A stretch of 64,000 bases of DNA from Plenodomus lindquistii (GCA_025504975.1 JANUWI010000015.1:744001-808000); one strand, 5' to 3'; shown: positions 1-11,118, counted from the first letter of the stretch. Numbers and translations: made by a program. Notes: generated from the sequence alone by a model not told the origin.

Positions 1-1313
1 AGACCTCTCCCAAGATTCTCAGTGAAGACCGCAGCACTAAGTCCATATTCTGTGTCATTCGCAATCTCGACAGCCTGGTCATCAGACTCGATTTCAATCA
101 CCGATACAGATGGCCCAAAGCTCTCAGTGTAGTACATGTCCATACCCTTCTTCACACCATCTACAATCACTGGCCTCATTCTCGTCCCCGAGCGCTCCTT
201 TGTCTCAGGGTGGTGTTCATCTTTCTCGTGGTCGCCGTGGATGACTTTTGCACCGTTTGCCACAGCGTCGGCAATGAGTTGCTTGTTCTTTTCCACGCCT
301 ACTGGGGTCACCAAAACGGGGGCTGGCTTCTCCTTGTCAAAAATGTCTTCTACAGCGCCCTTGAACGCAGCGATGAACTTGTCTTTGATGTCCTTATGAA
401 CGAGGATGCGCTCAGAGCTCATGCAAATCTGCCCGCTGTGAAGGAACGCACCCAATGCACATTGTACGGCTGCATTCTGCAACTCTGCGTCTTCGAGCAC
501 AATGACGCTGGCTTTGCCGCCAAGTTCCACCAACACGGGTTTCAGGCTCTTGCCAGCGGTACTGGCGATGATGCGGCCGACGGCTGTGGAACCAGTAAAG
601 TTGATCTTCTTGATAAGGGGGTGTTCGATCAACGTCTTGGTGACTTCTGCAGCGTCTTCGGGTCGGTGGACAATCACGCTCAGTGCTCCAGCTGGAACCC
701 CGGCTTCGGTGAGTACACTGCCAATTGCCCACCATGTGCGCGGGCAAAACTCGCTGCCCTTGAGGATAGCGGTATTGCCTGCGGCGAGTGGGTACAGTAC
801 ACTCCTCATTCCTAGGACATACGGTGCGTTCCATGGTGCGATGCCCAGCACCACACCATAAGGCTCTTTGACGAGCAGCGCGGACGTTCCTTCATCTTCA
901 CACGTTGGGATGGCTCCCTGGATCGTCGAAAGTCTGCCCGCGACATCACGCAGCATTTCCGCGGTCTTGGGAATATTGAAGCCTGAACTAAAGCCCGGAA
1001 CTGCTCCGGTCTCCAACTCCATGTACGAGGAGAGTTCGGCCGAGCGCGCTTCGAGGATGTCGGCGGCCTTCAGAAAGATTGACCGTCTGGCTGCGATTTT
1101 CAGTTTTGACCATGCTGGGAATGCGGACTGGGCTGCTGAGATTGCCGTGTGCACTTCGCTGAGGGAGGCACATGAGGAGTTCCAAAGTGGTTTGTTGGTA
1201 ACAGGTGACGTAATTGTGAAAGTCGTCTTCGTGGTGATCTCTTGGCCGTTGATGAGGAGGGGTACGGTATACGACGGGTCTGGTGCAACGGTGTTTTGTT
1301 TCTGGGAGGACAT
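1..1313 (-). CDS. NAD(P)-dependent aldehyde dehydrogenase, 3'-truncated by window edge
   Basis: This intronless reading frame starts at the ATG complementary to 1311-1313 and runs off the left edge after about 437 residues, so roughly the last 40-50 residues are missing. The family oxidises aldehydes to acids with NAD(P)+. The catalytic Glu sits in the ELGGKA motif at about residue 263, and the catalytic Cys in HSGQICMSSER at about residue 297. The Rossmann segment FTGSTAVGR and the C-terminal ESFGPSVSV motif are also present. The N-terminus (MSSQKQNTVAPDPSYTVPLL) is short, with no targeting signal, which suggests a cytosolic enzyme. The overall pattern is closest to fungal salicylaldehyde/vanillin-type dehydrogenases, but the substrate cannot be fixed from sequence. 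The frame is uninterrupted, and no neighbour here suggests a pathway. Confidence 0.93.
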   Translation of the reverse strand, partial: MSSQKQNTVAPDPSYTVPLLINGQEITTKTTFTITSPVTNKPLWNSSCASLSEVHTAISAAQSAFPAWSKLKIAARRSIFLKAADILEARSAELSSYMELETGAVPGFSSGFNIPKTAEMLRDVAGRLSTIQGAIPTCEDEGTSALLVKEPYGVVLGIAPWNAPYVLGMRSVLYPLAAGNTAILKGSEFCPRTWWAIGSVLTEAGVPAGALSVIVHRPEDAAEVTKTLIEHPLIKKINFTGSTAVGRIIASTAGKSLKPVLVELGGKASVIVLEDAELQNAAVQCALGAFLHSGQICMSSERILVHKDIKDKFIAAFKGAVEDIFDKEKPAPVLVTPVGVEKNKQLIADAVANGAKVIHGDHEKDEHHPETKERSGTRMRPVIVDGVKKGMDMYYTESFGPSVSVIEIESDDQAVEIANDTEYGLSAAVFTENLGRG

Positions 1314-1503
1314 GTTGATATGGTCTACTTGGCAAGCTTTGAGATGTTGAGACGTCACAACTATGCGATGGAGTTGAGGATAATAGTCAGGTCGAACAGG
1401 AGTGGCGTTGTGGTTTTGGATTCGAGGGTGGATATCCTGGAAATCGTGGAGATAGTATCGATCCTCTCCACATTACTCATCCTAAGTATATGCTGACATG
1501 TCG

Positions 1504-1673
1504 ACCATAAAATTCCGCGTACAAGAGCCAGGCTACTGTAAGATTCCCTGTGGATCCCGTGTGGGTTTCTGGCTCCTATTGGCTCAACGTCACGTTAGGA
1601 TACCTTGATTGGGCTTAGATTGCGCTAACCCCACACGGGAAAGCGCAGTAGCCTGTACGCGGAATTATACGGT
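1504..1673. repeat. MITE-like element with imperfect terminal inverted repeats
   Basis: About 170 bp are bounded by inverted repeats. The left end, read forward (AATTCCGCGTACA...GGCTACTG...CCCGTGTGGG), matches the reverse complement of the right end (AATTCCGCGTACAGGCTACTG...CCCGTGTGGGG) over roughly 45 bp. The left arm carries a 7-bp insertion and several substitutions. A TA follows the right arm, and the left flank has GA at the corresponding place. This fits a Tc1/mariner-type TA target with one base changed, which is inference. There is no coding capacity. It lies upstream of the aldehyde dehydrogenase start. Confidence 0.6.
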
Positions 1674-2342
1674 AGTTAACCATCGTGTCACTCCACAGCT
1701 CATACTAATCACACGTCGTGCTTTTTTGTCTCCCCACGATTCCACTCGTATCCAGCATACCGGCAGTTGCACCGTCTTTTATCGCCGATAATTTTCCCCG
1801 TTCCAGGTGGGAGACCTGGATTAGTGATCGGATTGTGGAGCGAAGTGGTAGGACGGTAGCCCCCGCAAAATGCTTGACCGCGATTGGAGCATCGAGGTGG
1901 AGAAGGCGCAAACACTGCAAGATTGGACACGCACGTGAGACAAGGCCCAAGGCGTACCGTCTTGTGAAGAGAGCATGGCAATAGGACTTTTGCTCAAAGT
2001 GGGATTTTGCCGGATATTGTGGGATCGAGTTGGCGGAGGAACAGGAAGGCTGTGCAGAGTGGGGACATTGGCTCGGGAATGCGTGGCACTGTAATAGATA
2101 CCTCTATCAATTAAGAAAGACGCATCAGAGCTGCAGCAACAATTTCCATGATTGACTTCGAAGTACGTCTTTTTCCAGAATGTCTTGATACCATGAACAC
2201 CTGTATACAATCGCACAAAGAGCATAGGTTTTCACAGCATCGTGATAGCGTTGCCAACGGTCGGTGGGTTCCAAGGTTGTATGCATAATTAGCCACTATC
2301 AACGTTGAGAAGCACAATTGCCTTGCAAAAGAACAGACATGC
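1674..2342. other. intergenic, no gene seen
   Basis: This lies between the upstream region of the aldehyde dehydrogenase and the 3' end of the GH47 gene. The short open frames overlap on opposite strands and show no recognisable domain. Confidence 0.5.
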
Positions 2343-5300
2343 TCATAACACAATCAGGTTCTCAATCTTCACGCCCTGACTTCTAAAGTAATACTTCCTT
2401 CGAATCCCCACGCCACTGGCGCGTCTGAGCAACGCCATTGTATCATCTCCACCGTTTACCATGATGAGCGGGATGGGATTTGGCCGTGGCAGACCAGAAG
2501 GCGTAAACTGCGCCTCGTCAAGCAGCGGCTGTACAAGCGGCCGTGTGTTCTGCGATTGCCCTGCACCAACGCCCGCGTTGGAATCGCGTGGTTCTTCATG
2601 CTCGGGGTAGCTGACGATAATCACCAATTGTAGACTCGTGCCGCCTGGTGGGTATGCAGCTATGTTGCGCAGCTTTGTAGAGAAAGAGCAACCCCCTCTA
2701 GGGATAACGATAATTTGATGGGTCCGTGGAAAGTCTATCGGTAGTCTTTCATCACAAAGAGTGTTCGTGTGAACGTAAATAGTAGACCATACTAGTGTGT
2801 CATCCTCACTGTATGCAGATTTGGGATCGCCAGTGTCGGGCAGTGGTGCTGCGCCGGGCCCAAGCGGAAGTGCGCCTGCAACACTGTGCCGGAGCGTTGT
2901 TTGTGAGGGTGTATTGAGCAGGTCAGAGCTCGATGGTGACAAGGTCGCCGCCGGGGCAGCCAAAAGAGCCTGCAGTGACGACAAGAAATTTGAAAGGTAA
3001 GATGGTTCCTTGTCCAGTGCTTCTGAATCAATCTCAATCATTGCTGGATCCGACAGGTTACTCAAATCACCAAGCGCATCCTGGAGAAGGTCTGACAGGG
3101 TACTCGACGCCGGAGGGGTGTGTGGCGGTACGTCGATGACTAGGTCCAGCATATTCGCGTCCCTTGTCCGAGTAAAGTATGGGTCAAGAGGATTGAAATT
3201 ATCCATGGTAGCCCGCGACATGAAAACCTTCTCATCGCGACCTAGAGCAATGTTACTGATTGCATATACGCGAAAGTGTTCATCCAAGTCGATGTGTTGT
3301 CCAGTGTCAGGTCTCTTGTCCTGTTCACGGACCATACCTAGACGAAGGCCACTCATAGAATTCACTAGTATTCCGTCATGTATTCTTTGTAGTGCACTTG
3401 ATTGCAAGCCATGGGGCATGCTGGGAAAAGAGAGATCGAAGGTGGTTCGCATGGCCATTGGCGAGCTTGTTGCGTTGTGGGGAATGAGCCCAAGCGGTAG
3501 CGTCCAAGGATAATACGTGTAGTTGGACGGTGATCGGACGTCGGACAGGGAGATGCTGGGATGATCGGCATTGAATTCCACCATGGGGGATTCTAGCGTT
3601 TCAATTGTTGGCATCAGATGCAACCTTGCCAAGCTCGCAGCATGGAAAACATCAGTCCGGGCAGCGGTTGCAGAAATGCTAAACGGCAGATGGGCTGGCG
3701 GAAGGGGGCACGTGTCTTGAGCAGCTTGCCATGCTGTCGATTTGTGTTTTTGAGGTTCGCCGGGTGACGGGCGTACGCGCTTTGGTATGATTAGCGGATG
3801 ACCCTCGGTGGTAAAGACGAACGGTGCGTCCCATGTGTTCAACGGATGTGATGTGTCAAACAGTAGGTAGAGATACTTTGCAGTCTCGCCGAGGAAGAAG
3901 CTTTCCATACGGTCGCTCAGTTCGCCAGTGCGAACGTCCTGAAGACCAGCCCATCCGCACTTTGTCCAACAACGTCTCTTGATGTCTCGCAGCGCCATCT
4001 CACCGGCATGCAGGTACCACGGGTCTTTGGTAGCTTGATACAAGTACCATGTAGACTCGATCCATTCTGGCCGGCCGCCCCACCATCGTAGCCCTTGGTC
4101 AATGTTGCCAGTAGCCGTTGACCACCGTTCTGGCAAGGCAGAGTAACGTGTCCACAAAGCGGTATAGAGCAGATGGGTTTCAATGGCTTCATCGAGTTTC
4201 CCCGCCATGGCCAGCAAGCCCTGGTAGAAGGCGCTGAGACTGTCTATCCAAAAAGCCCGGATAGCTCCTGTGTAGAGGTCGACCTGGGCATAGTGGGGAT
4301 GCTGGTGTTGTGCTCCGCGGTAGATGTGCCGCCTGACGCCATCGTGCGCCTCCTCCCAAGCAAGGAGAAATGCGTCGGGAGAGTCTGTGTCTGCGTGTGC
4401 AAGATCGTAGGGCAGTCCGGAGAGGAGGATGTGGGATTTGAGGGCATATTCGAAGAAACTGTCGATGCCAGCTCCGATGCCCGTATAGGCATTGACCCAC
4501 TGGCCCGTCTCGGCATCGATGCCAGCTCCGATGAGCCCAATGCTGCTTCGCCGCTGCCATACGGCCCAGAAAGCATCCTTGGCCACTCGCTCGTACCGAG
4601 GATTGCCAGTCAGTCGGCTCAGAGTGGAGAACTCGAGGACCAGACTGGCCGCACCAGCACTGCATGTCTCGGTGACTTCTGTGCTCTTGTCGTTGGGGTC
4701 TTTGCTACACTGGCCGTGTTCAGGATCCATGTTATTTGGGGAGTTTGCGTAGAAGGGCACTCCATGCCGCAGGTTGACGCGAGGATACGGTAAGCCCGTC
4801 GGGGTGTTGAAGGCTGGCATGAGGCGGTCGGCAAGATCCGTGGCAAGGCGCAGCAGCTGGCCGTCATAGACAAAGCCATTGTCCCAGAAGATGCCCCTCT
4901 TGCCCTCGCTGTTTGCTGGCGTGGCATGGTAGCCTCGGATGGGCAGGTCCCCGACGGCGAACTGGTGCGCACTCAGCAGGCCGCCCACGCCGCGGATGAC
5001 CGTCTCGAACACCTGGACCTTGCTGTCCAAATCGAAGCCCCGCGCCCTGATGCCCTGGCCGTGGGGGCCAGAGGTGCCGTCGCCATAGTGGTCGACCAGG
5101 TCTGCAATGCCGTCCTGGAAGTCGTCGAGCGCTTTGTTGCGTGCGTGGGCGGCGGGCGGCGGCGAAGACGCGAGGATGGCGAGGGTGGACAGGCTGTCGA
5201 TGAGGGTCAGCGAGTAGTTGCCGAGGACGTCGTTGACTTCAATGTGGGCGGGATTTTGGCGGTCGCGAGTGAGCGGCGTGCACGACAAGGGGCGCAGCTC

Positions 5301-5522
5301 GTCCTCGGGGAAGGCGTGGTCCATGTAGTGGTCGAAGCCGTGGTAGAAGAGGTCGCGCGTCTCTTGGCGCAGGTCGGCCATGGCTTCAGCGGCCATGCCA
5401 CGGCCGGGCGCCGCCCACAGGCCCAGCACCAGCGCGAGGCATGCCGAGAGGCGCACGAGGAGAAGGCGGGCGGGCGCAAGTCGTGGCCGCCAGCGAGGCC
5501 GTGCTGTCAGTGGCATGCCCAT
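2343..5522 (-). CDS. GH47 alpha-mannosidase of the EDEM/Mnl (ERAD) class with PA domain
   Basis: This is a single-exon protein of 1059 aa. The N-terminus is basic and then hydrophobic (about residues 19-38), consistent with a signal peptide or anchor into the ER. The GH47 domain covers about residues 50-575. The three expected carboxylates are visible: Glu173 in VFETVIRGVGG, Asp354 in GAGIDSFFEYALK and Glu486 in GGRPEWIES. The Ca-binding Thr motif is FTTEGHPL at about 570. A protease-associated (PA) fold follows at about 930-1040 (IPRGGCSF...PLIMVNGGDD). Known members trim mannose from misfolded glycoproteins so that they enter ER-associated degradation. The PA domain and the roughly 350-residue linker set it apart from class I Golgi mannosidases. 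The exact paralogue (Htm1/Mnl1 or Mnl2) is not settled. It is divergent with Tim50, with 357 bp between the starts. Confidence 0.92.
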   Translation of the reverse strand: MGMPLTARPRWRPRLAPARLLLVRLSACLALVLGLWAAPGRGMAAEAMADLRQETRDLFYHGFDHYMDHAFPEDELRPLSCTPLTRDRQNPAHIEVNDVLGNYSLTLIDSLSTLAILASSPPPAAHARNKALDDFQDGIADLVDHYGDGTSGPHGQGIRARGFDLDSKVQVFETVIRGVGGLLSAHQFAVGDLPIRGYHATPANSEGKRGIFWDNGFVYDGQLLRLATDLADRLMPAFNTPTGLPYPRVNLRHGVPFYANSPNNMDPEHGQCSKDPNDKSTEVTETCSAGAASLVLEFSTLSRLTGNPRYERVAKDAFWAVWQRRSSIGLIGAGIDAETGQWVNAYTGIGAGIDSFFEYALKSHILLSGLPYDLAHADTDSPDAFLLAWEEAHDGVRRHIYRGAQHQHPHYAQVDLYTGAIRAFWIDSLSAFYQGLLAMAGKLDEAIETHLLYTALWTRYSALPERWSTATGNIDQGLRWWGGRPEWIESTWYLYQATKDPWYLHAGEMALRDIKRRCWTKCGWAGLQDVRTGELSDRMESFFLGETAKYLYLLFDTSHPLNTWDAPFVFTTEGHPLIIPKRVRPSPGEPQKHKSTAWQAAQDTCPLPPAHLPFSISATAARTDVFHAASLARLHLMPTIETLESPMVEFNADHPSISLSDVRSPSNYTYYPWTLPLGLIPHNATSSPMAMRTTFDLSFPSMPHGLQSSALQRIHDGILVNSMSGLRLGMVREQDKRPDTGQHIDLDEHFRVYAISNIALGRDEKVFMSRATMDNFNPLDPYFTRTRDANMLDLVIDVPPHTPPASSTLSDLLQDALGDLSNLSDPAMIEIDSEALDKEPSYLSNFLSSLQALLAAPAATLSPSSSDLLNTPSQTTLRHSVAGALPLGPGAAPLPDTGDPKSAYSEDDTLVWSTIYVHTNTLCDERLPIDFPRTHQIIVIPRGGCSFSTKLRNIAAYPPGGTSLQLVIIVSYPEHEEPRDSNAGVGAGQSQNTRPLVQPLLDEAQFTPSGLPRPNPIPLIMVNGGDDTMALLRRASGVGIRRKYYFRSQGVKIENLIVL

Positions 5523-5557
5523 GGACGTGCGTGTGCGGAGGAGACATGGGAGAGTCG

Positions 5558-5628
5558 GCTAGGAGGGGGAGGAAGAGGGGGAGGAGGAGGAGGAAGAGGA
5601 GGAGGAGGGGGAGGAGTAGCAGTAGGGG
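5558..5628. repeat. polypurine (GGA-rich) tract in divergent promoter
   Basis: An almost pure G/A run of about 60-70 bp (GAGGAG and GGGGAGGA units) lies between the GH47 and Tim50 starts. On the other strand it is a CT-rich tract, a common feature of fungal promoters. Confidence 0.75.
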
Positions 5629-5879
5629 CCCATGGTCATGATCCTGATACGGTGTCGTAAAGGCAGCGAGTGGCCCGATGGGTCGGCGGGTGCAGGGGCG
5701 GACGTCACTCGCCAAGCGCCAGCGCCAGCTCCCTCCGAGTCGAGTCAATTATTTCCTCCATCTCGCCGCAGACTCTGGAAACTGGAACAGCGCCTGCGCC
5801 TGCGCCATTGCCGCCGCCCCCGCCCCTCCCATGTGCCGTGTGCTGTAGGACCCATCACCCACAATCCATCGCAATCGCA

Positions 5880-7746
5880 ATGCTCCCGCGGTCAGCTGTC
5901 CGCGCCCTGCGCACTCGCCCGCCCGCGCTGGCGCTTCCTCACACCACGGCGCGCATTGCCTCGCCCACAGGCCCATGGCGCGCCCGCCCCTACGCCAGCA
6001 AGAGCAGCCCGCCGCCCGAGGACAAGACATGGAAGCCCGCCGACCCCATCAAGTTTGGCGAGGCCAACAAGGCTGACCCGCTGCCTGTCCACCCGTCAGA
6101 GCAGCCCGAGTTCGACGCCGCCGCCGCCCCCGAGCGCAACACGACACCCGCACAGCCCACACGGCCAACGGGCAGCGCCACACAGGCGTCCAAGGATGCC
6201 GGCAAGCACTCGACGGCCAGCGAGCAGGACGAGTTCTCCGGGCCCACGTCGCCCGCCGCGAACACGGCCCCCACCACCGACGAGGAACCCCCGCCGCCGC
6301 AGAAACCCCTCCCCGATCTCAGGCAGGGCATTCCGTCCACCTTTGCTGCCGAGTTCGCAGACGCCGACGCCGAAGCCAGCGCGAAACGAGACCCCAGCGA
6401 CCCCAGCGGGCTGCCCCAAGAGCCCGTCGCAGGCGGCGCCAGTGGCCGTGGCGGCGGCGAGCTCCCCAAATCCGCATACGAGACGAGCACCGACCGGCGG
6501 CGGAACCGCGTCGCCAACCTGGGATACCTCGCCATCCTGCTCTTCGGCACAACCGGCGCCGTCTTCATGGGCCGCAACTGGGAGACTGAGCAGGAGGAAC
6601 TGGCCAACGCAGACGCCCCCAACGGCTGGTCGCTAGGCTTGATGTACGCGCGCGCCGCAGCCCGAATCAACGGACAAAAGGCTTACTATACCGAGCCCAC
6701 GTTCCAGAAGCTGCTGCCCGACAAGGATAAGATCCCCGGCGGCGCCCCCGAACTGACGCTTGTCTTGAGCCTGGAGGACCTGCTCCTGCACTCGGAATGG
6801 AGCACCAAGCACGGCTACCGCCTTGCCAAACGTCCTGGCCTCGACTACTTCCTACGCTACCTCAGCTCACAGTACGAGCTCGTCATCTTCACCACGGTCA
6901 AATCCATGGACGGCGACCCCATCATCCGCAAGCTCGACCCCTTCCGTCTTGTCATGTGGCCCTTGTTCCGTGAGGCCACCCGTTTCGAAAAGGGCGAGTA
7001 CATCAAGGTAGGGCATCCCTCGACCACGACAAACTCCGTCTCTGCTAACCCACATCCAGGACCTCTCATACCTCAACCGCGACCTTTCCAAAGTCATCAT
7101 GATCGACACCGACCCATCACACGTCAAGCTGCAACCTGAAAACGCCATTGTACTGCCCAAATGGAAGGGCGAGCCTGGCGACAAGGGCCTCGTAGCCATG
7201 ATTCCCTTCCTCGAATACCTCGCCATGATGTCGCAAACCGGCACCCCCATTGATGTACGACAAGTCTTGAAGTCAATGGAGGGCAAAGACATCCCGGTCG
7301 AGTACGCGCGCCGCGAGGCCAAGCTGCGCGAACAGTTCCAGCGCGATATTGCTGAGCAAAAGAAGAAGTCGAGCAAGAGCGCTGGTGGCATGTTCATGAA
7401 GAGCTTGGGCCTGGACGCACAAAAGCCAGGCATGGTACTTGGGGACCAGAACATCTCTCAAGGCATGGCCGAGGGCAAGATGATGATCGACATGTACCGT
7501 GACTTCAACAGACAAAACTACGAGCACCTCGACAAGCAGATTAGGGAGAATGGAGATCAGTGGCTCAAGGAGATGGCAGAGGAGGAGAAGAAGATGCAAG
7601 AGGCACAATTGAAGGATATGAAGGCTGGCGCCTTCGGGTGGCTAGGTGGTGCAGCACCAACGACCGCGACGGTCCCTTCAGCAGCGTCGGCTGGAGACGC
7701 TGCGGCTGCGCACAGCACTGGAACCTCACCGAGTGCTTCAAAGTAA
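5880..7746 (+). CDS. TIM50: mitochondrial import inner membrane translocase subunit Tim50
   Basis: Two exons (5880-7007 and 7060-7746) encode 604 aa. The 52-nt intron has GTAGGG, GCTAAC and CAG signals, and splicing joins YIK to DLSYLNRDLSKV exactly as in Tim50. The Arg/Ala-rich N-terminus is a matrix-targeting presequence, followed by a Pro/Ala-rich linker. One membrane segment lies at about 213-232. The FCP1/NIF-like receptor domain in the intermembrane space starts at about 291 (LTLVLSLEDLLLHSEW) and includes KRPGLDYFL and KVIMIDTDPSHVKLQPENA. As in yeast Tim50, the DxDx(T/V) phosphatase motif is replaced by SLED, so it is a receptor and not an enzyme. Tim50 passes presequence proteins from TOM to TIM23. 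The start at 5880 was chosen over upstream in-frame Met codons because it opens the presequence. Confidence 0.95.
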
Positions 7747-8182
7747 ACCATCTTCGCCTTCGTCTCTGGAAAGTACCATTTCCCACTCGCATCTCACTGT
7801 CGTCAAGGCGCTTGGGGCTAGATGGTTGGATTGCCAGGCTCGGTCAACAGTCAGACTAGCATGCATGTGTAACGAACTTTGTGTACAATATGTCAAACTA
7901 CTATCTACGAGCGCAAAAGCTCAATACCAAAACTCTCGACCCAATTTGCACTTTCAAAAATTTCAGCAATAGACCACGCAGTCAGTCAGACTCAGGCTAG
8001 TCTTGCCTCGGCAGTCGGCGTTAATTACGTTACGTCCGTCATCTCATGTCCGGTGGGGCGGTGCATCGCGACGTCAGTCCATCTCGAATGCCAGCTCCGC
8101 TCCAAAGACTGTTACCGTTTATACGTGCCATTGTACATGCTGTGTCTCCTTTGCACATGACTGCGCTCCCGACTAGTTAGCT
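7747..8182. other. intergenic, no gene seen
   Basis: This holds the 3' flank of Tim50 and the promoter of the next gene, which is co-directional. Short overlapping open frames here have no coding character. Confidence 0.5.
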
Positions 8183-9644
8183 ATGACTACACCCGAACAA
8201 CCATTCACGAAACGTTGCCCACTCTTCACGCTTCCCCTCGAACTTCGCGAAGAGATCTGGTCCTTGATCCAGAAGCCTGCTGATCGCCTACACCGTAATC
8301 ACATTCTCGATGCGCAGGGGTTCTTTGGCGGAGTTTACGAATTTGACTTTGCGCTTTGGAGAGTGAATAAGCAGATCTACGAGGAGGCGAAGCGTGTATG
8401 GAGACGAGAGAACGTCTTTGTAAAGATTGCCACGCCATGGCCTAGTGCTGGTATGTACCGCGTCTACCTCATAGCTGAGAGTGCGGATATTGTTGCTAGT
8501 GGGGAAGACAAAGCTCGTGAGTTGAACAAGACACGACAGATGGGAAGCTGACCGTTGATCCTCGGATACAGTAAATCACATCTCATCAGAGGGACTAGTA
8601 CCGATCGTCTGTACAGATGAGAAAGCAGACCTCTTCCGGAACAATCACGCGTTTGTGCAAATTACAGCTCCTTTCCATCAAGCGGTTCCTGAACACACAG
8701 TGGTAGTGCTACTCGATGACATACATCTTTTCAGCCAGACGTGGTTCTACAGCGCACTAAGCTACCCCATGTTGAACGACCGATTGAGTACTACATTTGT
8801 CCTCCGCGATCCGTACAATCCAGATGAAAAAGAACAATCAAACATCCCTTTGCCTCTTCAGCGCCGCCTACTACTCCCTTTCGAACAAGTCAAAGGCCTC
8901 TACAGCTCCGTAATCCGCGGGTATGCTCCGGAAGTTGCAACGGAGCTTCGTCGACGAATGGCAGTTCCGGTACCCTCGCTTGTTGAACACCTTGACCGCG
9001 CGACGGACTTGTTGGATCAGGGTGACACAGTACTTGCGGCTAATCAGCCTGTTGAAGCGCTGGAACTATACATTCAAGCATTCAAGGCAATACACATCAT
9101 AATCAAAGGCCGCACGCGCCGTGTATTAGCCGATGTTTTTTTTCACGAAGCCATCTCCACAGGGCGATATTCGGGTCAAACAGGTATGACAGTGCGCGTC
9201 ATGCTGCGACTGCGCCTCGTCGCACGAACCGTAGCCTGCCATCTAGCAATGAAGAATTGGGACGAAGCGGCGTTTTGGGGGATGCGGAGTATCCGAATAA
9301 TGCGGGAAGCCATGGATACGGAGTTTGAAGACTTTCTAACCGAGTTTCTGGGTGGCTCGGATGTAGGACTTATCTACGTGAGGACTGGAGTTGCGTTCTG
9401 GAAAATGGAAGCTGACAAGAAGACGTGGGACAAGGAGATTGAAGGGTACAAGGGAGAGGGCGATGCGAGGAGCGAGGTTTTGTGGGAGGCGGCGAGACGA
9501 TATTTAAGCAAACAGAGTAAAGAGCCTGTGAGGCGGGAGTTGGTAGAGTATGGAGTACCGATGGATGTTGTGAGTAGTTTCAAGGATACGAAAAAAGAGG
9601 AGGAGGGAAGCGTTATTGCTGAGCATGGGAGTGGGGAGGAGTAA
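8183..9644 (+). CDS. hypothetical protein with F-box-like N-terminus
   Basis: Two exons, 8183-8450 and 8572-9644, give 446 aa. The 121-nt intron has GTATGT, GCTGAC and ACAG signals and is phase 1. Residues ~12-25 (LFTLPLELREEIW) resemble the F-box-like or 2EXR opening common in fungal hypothetical proteins. The following VNKQIYEEAKRVW segment is also typical of that group. The C-terminal half is helical and contains a stretch with alternating helices (about 275-330) that might be TPR-like, but no repeat consensus is clear. There is no signal peptide or membrane segment. The C-terminus is acidic and Lys/Glu-rich. I cannot assign a function. If it is an F-box protein it would act as an SCF ubiquitin-ligase adaptor, which is inference. 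Confidence 0.75.
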
Positions 9645-9828
9645 TACTCTTAGTAATGTCGGTGCTTTTGGACTACTACCGCCGAATGGTTGATCCATCG
9701 CTTTTATTAAGAACATTCTACTGTAACAACATGATCAACATGCTCTTATTCTATGAGCAGGGCCACACAAACATCAGCCTTCAGATATTCACGCCAGACC
9801 TATGCTTTCCAAGTCTTCCACGGTGGAG

Positions 9829-11118
9829 TCAGACTCGGTCCTCGTCACTATCTCCCACGTTCACCAAGTCCCCCATGAACTCACTTTCACTTCCGTCCGT
9901 ATTATGAAAACCCTCCACATTCGTCGACGCCGACCGCACAAGACTCCGTCCCAGCATCTCTGCACTCGACGCGCGGACATCAACTTCGCTACTGCGGCGT
10001 CCGGAGCGAAACTCCTGTACCATACTGCCATCATCTGGACACAGGGTGGTCTGTTCAAGGTTTCGTAGGTAGGATGGAAGGGTGGCTGTCATGTGTGCGG
10101 CGAAATTTGTAAAATGCGACAAACTGGATGAAGAGGAATTGCCACCAGTCAGATGAAGAGGATATTGGATAGCCGGACCGTTGTAATACCCCTTGTCCCC
10201 TATATGGGTGAGCATGTCGACCATTATATGGCCACGAGGCCCGAGGAGATTGGAGAGTTCGACAGGAGTATACTGTGAGTATTTGCACGAGATGCCCGTG
10301 ACACTTGTAAACAGTGTGCAGATATCAAGGCCTGTTGCGATGCATGATATAGCTGCATGATTCGTGCGAGGAGGCGAGGACAAGCAGACCCTGAAGAAGG
10401 TGCCCATGTCCTTGGTAATGTTCGTCCATGGGATAGGCGAGTTGGGTGAGAGTGTGGTGCCGAACGTGAAGGAGTCACCTTCGGTCTATTCTTGTTCAGA
10501 CGCAATTCTAATACGTGCATATTCGTGTGAATGACTTACCCTTCGTAGAAACATAGTCCAATCTTCCATGTATAGCGCTGGAATCAGCACGCGCGTACTT
10601 GCTGCCAAATCTGGGTGTCTCTCCTTCAAATAGTCCAGCGCGGCCGCTTTACTCTTGAATTGCTGTAGCCCCCTCTTCTCCTCACCCGCCGCGGCGGCGT
10701 CCACCTTCAGCAGAGTTGATAATACCAAACACTGCAACCCTGTCATCTTGGCAGCAGCATCCACGATTGCTTGTCCCTCTCTCAACTCCCTAGACCCAGC
10801 AATCTCCTCCACTGTTCTTCTCCTCACATCTGCCAAGGTCCGTGTGGAATGCTCATCGAGATGACGATAGAAGTCTGTGACGGCGAAGATGGCTGTTGCT
10901 CCTTCAAACGCTTGCTCTAGGCATGCGACATCGCTGTAATCGGCGATTTGTGCGAGCTTGACACCGTTCAACAGCCAAGTGCGACTTCGGGCACAGAAGG
11001 CGTTAGTGGTGATGCCGAGTATACGGAAAATGTTGGTCTCGAGGATCGAGTGGGCGATGGATGAACCTTGACGGCTGTTGATGCCTACAACTACAAGAAG
11101 GGGTTTAAGTGCAGCCAT
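9829..11118 (-). CDS. NmrA-like NAD(P)-binding Rossmann protein
   Basis: Two exons (11118-10540 and 10485-9829) give 411 aa. The 54-nt intron has a GTAAGT donor and a TAG acceptor, and the frame is kept. The N-terminus LLVVVGINSRQGSSIAHSIL carries the GxNxxQGxxxA dinucleotide-binding motif of the NmrA/HSCARG branch of atypical short-chain dehydrogenases. A VAC..AFEGATAIFAVTDF segment follows, as expected for the second half of the Rossmann fold. The catalytic YxxxK of active SDRs is not evident, so it may be a redox sensor or regulator like NmrA. The C-terminal ~90 residues (Ser-rich, acidic) are extra. The start at 11118 (MAALKPLLVVVG) places the glycine motif at the usual distance from the N-terminus. 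Confidence 0.85.

Noticed and set aside
4926..5660. 244-codon plus-strand frame opposite the GH47 gene
   Set aside because: It is the antisense shadow of a clear GH47 reading frame in GC-rich DNA and ends in the polypurine tract.
5670..5879. Upstream in-frame extension of Tim50
   Set aside because: It adds 70 residues of Ser/Pro-rich sequence before a good mitochondrial presequence. The later ATG at 5880 is more plausible.
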